From Limnohabitans sp. (GTDB lineage Bacteria; Pseudomonadota; Gammaproteobacteria; Burkholderiales; Burkholderiaceae_C), in the NCBI GenBank assembly GCA_021731425.1, contig JAKFXJ010000216.1:1-5204 (forward strand): DNA of 5,204 nt. Reading direction: 5' to 3'. Every line of letters begins with the position of its first letter. Position 1 is the stretch's first letter. The position numbers and the translations under genes were made by a program. The notes below the pieces were generated by a model. It saw nothing but the letters and a program-made list of their open reading frames with translations. It was not told where the DNA came from and ran no database searches. This document shows positions 1 through 4,268 of this stretch, one piece after another.

Positions 1-229
1 GGAACGCGCCGTGAGCGCCTTGGGTGTGCCGCTGTTCAAGTTGCCCAGCGGCGCAGGCCACGATGCGATGAAGCTGCACTAAGTCATGCCACAAGCCATG
101 CTGTTTGTGCGCGGCGAAAACGGGGGCATCAGCCACAACCCACGCGAATCCACCACAAGCGACGACATGCAACTGTGCGTCGACGCTTTCACCCATGTTT
201 TGAACCAACTCTCTCAGGAACTGTCATGA
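1..229 (+). pseudogene. C-terminal end of an allantoate amidohydrolase / N-carbamoyl amino acid hydrolase-like protein, interrupted by an in-frame stop
   Basis: Only the last ~75 codons lie in the window; reading starts at base 2. The frame shows LPSGAGHDAMKLH, then TAA at 80-82, then VMPQAMLFVRG, GGISHNPREST and SDDMQ, ending at TGA 227-229. SGAGHDA and GGISHNPxE are hallmarks of the M20-fold Zn amidohydrolases that include AllC, beta-ureidopropionase and L-carbamoylases. These release ammonia or CO2 from ureido groups in purine or pyrimidine breakdown in the cytoplasm; the His of GHDA is, from family knowledge, a metal ligand. Family similarity continues in the same frame across the TAA, so the stop looks like a one-base change of a CAA or GAA codon rather than a real end. 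The product would lose about 48 residues of the catalytic domain. ATG 86 could restart only a 47-residue tail. The natural stop overlaps the next start (ATGA). A sequencing error is possible, and the exact substrate is not determinable. Confidence 0.8.
216..220 (+). promoter_or_regulatory. Ribosome binding site of the M20-family gene
   Basis: AGGAA lies five bases before ATG 226, inside the end of the preceding gene. It supports ATG 226 over the in-frame GTG at 175, which has no such site and would add a 17-residue extension lacking family character. The ATGA overlap with the upstream stop suggests translational coupling. Confidence 0.7.
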
Positions 230-1479
230 GCGCTACCGCCCAACAATACGCACAACTCGACACTTGGATCGACGCGCACTTTGACGAGCAGGTCAAGTTC
301 TTGCAGGCGCTGGTGCAGGTGCCCACCGACACCCCACCCGGCAACAACGCGCCACACGCCGAGCGCACCGCCGAGCTGCTCGTGCCCATGGGCTTTGAGG
401 CTGAAAAGCACCCCGTGCCCGCCTCCGAAGTCAAGGCCTATGGTCTGGAGTCGATCACCAACCTGATCGTGCGCCGCAAATACGGCGAAGGCAAAACCAT
501 CGCCCTGAACGCCCACGGCGACGTGGTGCCCCCCGGCGAAGGCTGGATCCACCCGCCCTACGGCGGTGAAATCCATGGGGGCGCCATGTACGGCCGCGCC
601 ACCGCCGTGAGCAAGTGCGACTTTTCCACCTTCACTTTCGCCACGCGGGCACTCGAATCCCTGAAGGCTCCCCTCAAAGGCGGCGTGGAACTGCACTTCA
701 CCTACGACGAAGAGTTTGGCGGCGAAATAGGCCCCGGCTGGCTGCTGGCCAAGGGACTGACCAAGCCTGATTTGCTGATCGCTGCAGGCTTCAGCTACCA
801 AGTGGTCACCGCACACAATGGCTGCCTGCAAATGGAAGTCACCGTGCAAGGCGAGATGTCGCACGCCGCCATTCCCGACAGCGGCACCGACGCATTGCAA
901 GGCGCGGTGCACATCTTGAATGCCCTGCTTGCGCTCAACACGCAATACCTGAAGGTCACATCCAAGGTTGAAGGCATCTCTCACCCCTATCTGAACGTGG
1001 GCCTGATCGAAGGCGGCACCAACACCAACGTGGTGCCCGGCAAAGTCAGCTTCAAGCTCGACCGCCGCATGATCCCCGAAGAGAACCCGGCCGAAGTCGA
1101 AGCCAGCATCCGCCAAACCATTGCCGATGCCGCAGCCAGCTTCAAGCCCCCACGCGGTGGCCATGTGCTGAAAGTGGATGTTCGCCGCATGCTGCTGGCC
1201 AACGCCATGAAGCCGCTGGCGGGCAACCAACCGCTGGTCAGCGCCATCCAAAAACACGGCGAACAAGTCTTCGGAGAAGCCATCCCCGCCTTGGGCACGC
1301 CGCTGTACACCGACGTGCGCCTGTACGTGGAGCGCGGCATCCCCGGCGTGATCTACGGCGCTGGTCCCCGCACCGTGCTCGAGTCCAATGCCAAACGTGC
1401 GGACGAGCATGTGGAGCTGGAAGACCTGCGCCGCGCGACCAAGGTGGTGGCACGGACGTTGCTGGATTTGCTGGCTTGA
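226..1479 (+). CDS. M20 family amidohydrolase/peptidase-like protein (ArgE/DapE/CPG2 type) with atypical metal-ligand positions
   Basis: The product has 417 residues, a normal length for M20 enzymes, which hydrolyse amide bonds with one or two Zn ions in the cytoplasm. Visible landmarks are NAHGDVVPPGEGW (H97, D99), MYGRATAVSK (122-130), TYDEEFGGEIG (E162, E163), the dimerisation-domain MSHAAIP (H213), GGTNTNVVPG (263-272), the DRRMIPEE stretch (R280/R281), GTPLYTD (357-363) and a C-terminal ADEHVELEDLRRATKVVA helix. The fold is clear, but by-eye alignment puts V128 where the bridging Asp normally sits, G188 where an Asp/Glu ligand is expected, and K390 at the last His. It may belong to a divergent subfamily using one metal, or have altered chemistry. 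The start ATG overlaps the upstream TGA and follows AGGAA. The gene sits between a ureide-hydrolase remnant and a dioxygenase in one operon, suggesting a role in N-compound breakdown. Family is secure; substrate and activity are unknown. Confidence 0.88.
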   Translation: MSATAQQYAQLDTWIDAHFDEQVKFLQALVQVPTDTPPGNNAPHAERTAELLVPMGFEAEKHPVPASEVKAYGLESITNLIVRRKYGEGKTIALNAHGDVVPPGEGWIHPPYGGEIHGGAMYGRATAVSKCDFSTFTFATRALESLKAPLKGGVELHFTYDEEFGGEIGPGWLLAKGLTKPDLLIAAGFSYQVVTAHNGCLQMEVTVQGEMSHAAIPDSGTDALQGAVHILNALLALNTQYLKVTSKVEGISHPYLNVGLIEGGTNTNVVPGKVSFKLDRRMIPEENPAEVEASIRQTIADAAASFKPPRGGHVLKVDVRRMLLANAMKPLAGNQPLVSAIQKHGEQVFGEAIPALGTPLYTDVRLYVERGIPGVIYGAGPRTVLESNAKRADEHVELEDLRRATKVVARTLLDLLA

Positions 1480-1481
1480 GC

Positions 1482-2324
1482 ATGAGCGCACCGCAGCTTG
1501 AAACCCTGCGCCAGCGCATGCAGGCCTGCACCACCGACCAGGACGTGGCCGATTACCAGCGCGACGGCGCGGTGTGCATTCGCAACTTGTTCACGCCCGA
1601 AGAAGTGGCGCTGCTGCGGGACGGCATCGAGGCCAACCTGGCCCACCCCAGCCCGCGCGGCATGGTGGCCAGTCGGCCGGACGACCCGGGGCGCTTTTTT
1701 GAAGACTTTTGCAACTGGCAGGACATCCCGCAGTACAAGCGCTTCATCTTCGACACGCCCCTGGCCGCACTGGCGCAGCGCCTGATGAAAAGCCAGACGG
1801 TACGTCTGTACCACGACCACCTGTTGGTCAAAGAGCCCGGCACACGCCAGCGCACGCCTTGGCACCAAGACCAGCCGTATTACAACGTGGACGGTCTGCA
1901 AAACATCAGCTTCTGGATTCCGGTGGACCCGGTATCCCGCCCGTCCACGCTGGAGTTTGTCGCGGGCTCACACCGTGGCCCCTGGCTGATGCCGCGCACC
2001 TTCATGACGAACCAGGCCAAATGGTTCCCTGAAGGCTCGCTGGCCGAGTTGCCTGATATCGAAAACCACCGGCAAGACTTCCCCATCCTCGGCTGGGACT
2101 TGCAGCCGGGCGATCTGGTGTGTTTTCACATGCTCAGCCTGCACGCCTCAGCAGGCGTGGACGGCACACAGCGCAGGCGCGTGTACTCGGTGCGTTTTTT
2201 GGGCGACGACATGACCCACGCCCCACGGCCTTGGGTGACCTCGCCACCCTTTCCCGAGCTCGAAAATGAACTGCCTTCAGGGGTGCAGATGGACCATGCG
2301 TTGTTTCCCTTGATGTCGGTTTGA
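1482..2324 (+). CDS. Phytanoyl-CoA dioxygenase (PhyH) family Fe(II)/2-oxoglutarate-dependent oxygenase
   Basis: The product has 280 residues, typical of bacterial PhyH-family proteins, which hydroxylate small molecules using Fe(II), O2 and 2-oxoglutarate. The iron-binding facial triad is visible: H128 and D130 in TPWHQDQPYYN, and H221 in the distal FHMLSLHASAG. R232 in the RRRVYSVRF strand is placed to bind the 2-oxoglutarate carboxylate. The core runs through NISFWIPVDPV (141-151), LEFVAGSHRG (157-166) and LQPGDLVCFH (207-216). ATG 1482 lies two bases after the preceding stop, with no good Shine-Dalgarno sequence, so translation is probably coupled; an in-frame TTG at 1476 is an alternative. 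It is the last gene before a strong terminator. Bacterial members act on varied substrates, and the phytanoyl-CoA name should not be taken as function. Beside ureide hydrolases and a purine permease, an N-containing substrate is a reasonable inference. Confidence 0.92.
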   Translation: MSAPQLETLRQRMQACTTDQDVADYQRDGAVCIRNLFTPEEVALLRDGIEANLAHPSPRGMVASRPDDPGRFFEDFCNWQDIPQYKRFIFDTPLAALAQRLMKSQTVRLYHDHLLVKEPGTRQRTPWHQDQPYYNVDGLQNISFWIPVDPVSRPSTLEFVAGSHRGPWLMPRTFMTNQAKWFPEGSLAELPDIENHRQDFPILGWDLQPGDLVCFHMLSLHASAGVDGTQRRRVYSVRFLGDDMTHAPRPWVTSPPFPELENELPSGVQMDHALFPLMSV

Positions 2325-2342
2325 GTTGACCTGCGAGCACTG

Positions 2343-2378
2343 AAAACCGCCGCCCTTCGAGGATCAGGCGGTTTTTTT
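2343..2378 (+). terminator. Rho-independent terminator after the dioxygenase gene
   Basis: AAAACCGCC (2343-2351) pairs fully with GGCGGTTTT (2367-2375), and the T-run continues to 2378. The 15-base loop can fold further through CCT/AGG around TCG. It begins 18 bases after the stop codon and closes the three-gene unit. Confidence 0.9.
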
Positions 2379-2401
2379 ACACCTCAAAAGGCTCATCAAC
2401 C

Positions 2402-2420
2402 AAAACCACAAAGGGTTTTT
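2402..2420 (+). terminator. Possible weak second terminator hairpin
   Basis: AAAACC (2402-2407) pairs with GGTTTT (2414-2419) around a six-base loop and is followed by one more T. The stem has only two GC pairs, so it is weak; it could back up the main terminator 24 bases upstream or be chance in an A/T-rich stretch. Confidence 0.3.
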
Positions 2421-2445
2421 ACGCATCCACATCGCATTCTATTTT
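2418..2445 (+). promoter_or_regulatory. Candidate sigma-70 promoter for the permease gene
   Basis: TTTACG (2418-2423, four of six to TTGACA) and TATTTT (2440-2445, four of six to TATAAT) are separated by 16 bases in the A/T-rich region between the terminator and the permease. It is the best -35/-10 pair I could find there, but the match is modest. Initiation would fall near 2452, inside the TGTATACA palindrome. Confidence 0.3.
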
Positions 2446-2452
2446 GTATACA
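2445..2452 (+). promoter_or_regulatory. TGTATACA palindrome, possible operator of the permease gene
   Basis: The eight-base sequence is a perfect palindrome just downstream of the candidate -10 box and 77 bases before the permease ATG. Short GT..AC palindromes of this kind are used by several GntR (FCD-type) regulators. The arms do not extend further, so regulator and function are inferred only. Confidence 0.3.
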
Positions 2453-2515
2453 GTTTAGAACACAAAGAAGCACACATCTAGTTTCTTTGCAGTTTTCCCC
2501 CTCTGTTTACCTTTC

Positions 2516-2520
2516 AGGAG
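2516..2520 (+). promoter_or_regulatory. Ribosome binding site of the permease gene
   Basis: AGGAG lies eight bases before ATG 2529. It decides the start in favour of ATG 2529 over the in-frame TTG at 2487, which would add a non-family 14-residue extension. Confidence 0.85.
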
Positions 2521-2528
2521 ACCCCTCC

Positions 2529-4010
2529 ATGAGTTCAACCATCCACCCCGTGGACGAGCATTTGCCCAATGGCAAGCTCGCCGCTTTGGGCCTGCAACAT
2601 GTGCTGGTGATGTATGCCGGCGCGGTGGCCGTGCCCCTGATCGTCGGCCGCGCCCTCAAACTCAGCCCTGAACAAGTGGCGATGCTGATCTCGGCCGACC
2701 TGTTTTGCTGCGGTATCGTCACGCTGATCCAATCGCTGGGTGCGACGCAGTGGTTTGGCATCAAGCTGCCCGTGATGATGGGCGTGACGTTTGCGTCGGT
2801 GGCCCCCATGGTCGCCATGGCCAACAACAACCCGGGCGTTCAAGGCGCAGGGCTGATCTTTGGCGCCATCATTGGCGCGGGGGTGATATCGATCTTGATT
2901 GCGCCCATCGTGAGTCGAATGTTGCGGTTTTTCCCGCCTGTCGTGACCGGCACCATCATTGCGGTCATTGGCATCAGCTTGATGCGTGTGGGCATCAACT
3001 GGATTTTTGGCAACCCCTTCGGCCCCACAGCGCCCAGCATCCCTAACCCGGAACACCTGGCCTGGCTCGATGCCGCCAAACAAGCGGCCAGCACAGGTGC
3101 GGTGCCCCCGGTGCCAGCGGGCATGAACATCGTCGGCACGGTGCCCAACCCCAAGTACGCGCAGCTGTCGCACATCGGCATTGCCGCCATCGTGCTCGTG
3201 TCCATCTTGCTGATTGCCAAGTACGCCCGTGGCTTTGTGGCCAACATTTCGGTGCTGCTGGGCATCGTGATCGGTGGCGTGGTGGCCACGGCCGCTGGCC
3301 TCATGAACTTCGACAAAGTCAGCAAAGCCGGCTGGTTTGACCTGGTTCTGCCCTTTGAAATTGCCGCCCCCGTCTTTGACCCTATCCTGATCCTGACCAT
3401 GACCTTGGTGATGATCGTGGTGATGATCGAGTCGACCGGCATGTTCCTCGCACTGGGTGATCTGACCGGCAAAAAAGTCGACCAAAAAATGCTCACCGCA
3501 GGTCTGCGCACCGACGGTCTGGGCACCCTGATCGGCGGTATCTTCAACACCTTCCCCTACACCAGCTTCTCGCAAAACGTGGGCCTGGTGGGCGTGACCG
3601 GCGTGAAAAGCCGTTTCGTCTGCGTGGCAGGCGGTGTGATCCTGATCGTGCTTGGGTTGCTGCCCAAAATGGCGGCACTGGTTGAGTCGCTGCCCACCTT
3701 TGTGCTGGGTGGTGCGGGCTTGGTGATGTTCGGCATGGTGGCCGCCACCGGTATCCGCATCTTGGCCAACGTGGACTACAAGGGCAACCGCAACAACCTG
3801 TTCATCGTGGCGATTTCGATCGGCTTTGGCATGATCCCGCTGATCGCGCCGCGCTACCTGCAGTGGATGCCGCACAGCATCCACCCACTGATCGAGTCGG
3901 GCATCTTGCTGGCCTCCATCAGCGCAGTGCTCTTGAACCTCTATTTCAACGGCTCCAAGGGTGACAGCAGCGAAGCGATCGAAGCTGCCAAACAAGCCGA
4001 CTCGCATTGA
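2529..4010 (+). CDS. NCS2 family nucleobase:cation symporter, xanthine/uric acid branch (UraA/PucJ/PbuX superfamily)
   Basis: The product has 493 residues and many hydrophobic segments, fitting the 14-helix NCS2/NAT fold of inner-membrane, ion-coupled nucleobase importers. Family marks are the TM1 motif GLQHVLVMYAGAV (H24), the TM8 motif MIESTGMFLALGDLTG (substrate-binding Glu E301) and the NAT signature SFSQNVGLVGVTGVKSR (Q349, N350, T357, G358). Gln at 349 and ESTG in TM8 point to the purine (xanthine/urate) branch; uracil carriers such as UraA carry Glu at the signature position. A hydrophilic, Pro-rich loop at about 162-213 looks longer than usual and contributes to a length above the common 430-460. 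The start follows AGGAG. The gene is monocistronic: separate upstream region, own terminator 24 bases after the stop. Family is sure, purine preference likely, exact substrate unknown. Confidence 0.95.
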   Translation: MSSTIHPVDEHLPNGKLAALGLQHVLVMYAGAVAVPLIVGRALKLSPEQVAMLISADLFCCGIVTLIQSLGATQWFGIKLPVMMGVTFASVAPMVAMANNNPGVQGAGLIFGAIIGAGVISILIAPIVSRMLRFFPPVVTGTIIAVIGISLMRVGINWIFGNPFGPTAPSIPNPEHLAWLDAAKQAASTGAVPPVPAGMNIVGTVPNPKYAQLSHIGIAAIVLVSILLIAKYARGFVANISVLLGIVIGGVVATAAGLMNFDKVSKAGWFDLVLPFEIAAPVFDPILILTMTLVMIVVMIESTGMFLALGDLTGKKVDQKMLTAGLRTDGLGTLIGGIFNTFPYTSFSQNVGLVGVTGVKSRFVCVAGGVILIVLGLLPKMAALVESLPTFVLGGAGLVMFGMVAATGIRILANVDYKGNRNNLFIVAISIGFGMIPLIAPRYLQWMPHSIHPLIESGILLASISAVLLNLYFNGSKGDSSEAIEAAKQADSH

Positions 4011-4033
4011 GTTGAATCAAGGCGCCAGAAATG

Positions 4034-4058
4034 ACCCCCGACTTGTTCGGGGGTTTTT
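4034..4058 (+). terminator. Rho-independent terminator after the permease gene
   Basis: ACCCCCGA (4034-4041) pairs perfectly with TCGGGGGT (4047-4054) around a five-base loop, followed by TTTT to 4058. It starts 24 bases after the permease stop and isolates the downstream control region from read-through. Confidence 0.95.
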
Positions 4059-4098
4059 ACTTTTGGCCTGGACAAACAGGCTTGGGTCTGTGCAACCG

Positions 4099-4113
4099 AG
4101 GTGGGGCCCACCT
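4099..4113. repeat. 15-base near-perfect palindrome in the intergenic region
   Basis: AGGTGGG and CCCACCT are perfect inverted arms around a single central G. It lies between the permease terminator and the NtrC-like site, more than 120 bases upstream of the predicted sigma-54 start. It could be a protein-binding site; function is unknown. Confidence 0.4.
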
Positions 4114-4116
4114 GAA

Positions 4117-4133
4117 AGCCCCAATTTGGTGCC
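4117..4133 (+). promoter_or_regulatory. NtrC-like enhancer site
   Basis: GCCCC-AATTT-GGTGC (4118-4132) matches the NtrC core dyad GCACC-N5-GGTGC at nine of ten positions with exact spacing. Its centre is about 116 bases upstream of the transcription start predicted from the -24/-12 promoter, a usual distance for NtrC enhancers. A weaker match (GCACC-AAAAC-AGGGG, 4151-4165, seven of ten) is centred 33 bases downstream. Binding is inferred from sequence only. Confidence 0.5.
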
Positions 4134-4180
4134 CATTTCTGCCGAAAAGAGCACCAAAACAGGGGTTTTATAGGGGATGA

Positions 4181-4201
4181 ACCTGACATACACCGTCAGG
4201 T
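4181..4201. promoter_or_regulatory. Inverted repeat, 7-base arms and 7-base spacer, possible operator
   Basis: ACCTGAC (4181-4187) and GTCAGGT (4195-4201) are perfect inverted arms around ATACACC. The centre lies about 50 bases upstream of the predicted sigma-54 start, between the NtrC-like sites and the promoter. This fits a dimeric DNA-binding regulator; there is no T-run, so it is not a terminator. Confidence 0.45.
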
Positions 4202-4203
4202 AC

Positions 4204-4253
4204 TTATCTGATAATGGCATCGATTTTGCTAGACAAGATTCACCGTTTATCAG
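4204..4253. repeat. TTATC-type palindrome and repeated half-site flanking the sigma-54 promoter
   Basis: TTATC-T-GATAA (4204-4214) is an 11-base palindrome directly before the -24 box, and TTATCAG (4247-4253), the inverse of CTGATAA (4208-4214), recurs just after the predicted start. The pair brackets the promoter and might be operators. The sequences are short and A/T rich, so chance is possible. Confidence 0.3.
4215..4230 (+). promoter_or_regulatory. Sigma-54 (RpoN) -24/-12 promoter of the substrate-binding protein gene
   Basis: TGGCAT-CGATT-TTGCT fits the sigma-54 consensus TGGCAC-N5-TTGCW, with GG at 4216-4217 and GC at 4228-4229 at the required 12-base offset. TGGCA and TTGCT are exact; one base of the -24 box (T for C) differs. 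Transcription would start near 4241, giving a leader of about 28 bases that contains the GGAG ribosome binding site at 4259-4262. No convincing sigma-70 promoter competes, though GATAAT at 4210-4215 is present without a -35 box at the right distance. Confidence 0.65.
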
Positions 4254-4268
4254 TCTATGGAGCCCCTC

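Noticed and set aside
175..225. Upstream GTG 175 as start of the M20 gene
   Set aside because: It would add residues overlapping the end of the previous gene and lacks a ribosome binding site; ATG 226 has AGGAA at good spacing.
214..1491. 425-codon open frame on the - strand opposite the M20 gene
   Set aside because: Shadow of the M20 gene, with His/Gly/Val bias typical of antisense frames and no family motifs.
2476..2491. TTTGCA at 2486-2491 as the -12 box of a sigma-54 promoter for the permease
   Set aside because: The matching -24 position (2477-2478) reads TC, not GG, so the essential element is absent.
2535..4007. 490-codon open frame on the - strand opposite the permease, His/Asp/Gln rich
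   Set aside because: It mirrors the permease codons in a GC-rich gene, has a biased, low-complexity composition and no recognisable domain. The + strand frame has clear NCS2 motifs.
4091..4106. TGCAACCGAGGTGGGG as a further NtrC site
   Set aside because: The half-sites are only two bases apart instead of five and the right half matches poorly.
4017..4220. Small - strand frame of 67 codons in the intergenic region, plus overlapping small frames on both strands at 3941-4189
   Set aside because: They run through the permease terminator and the enhancer/promoter signals, have no ribosome binding site and show no recognisable protein features.
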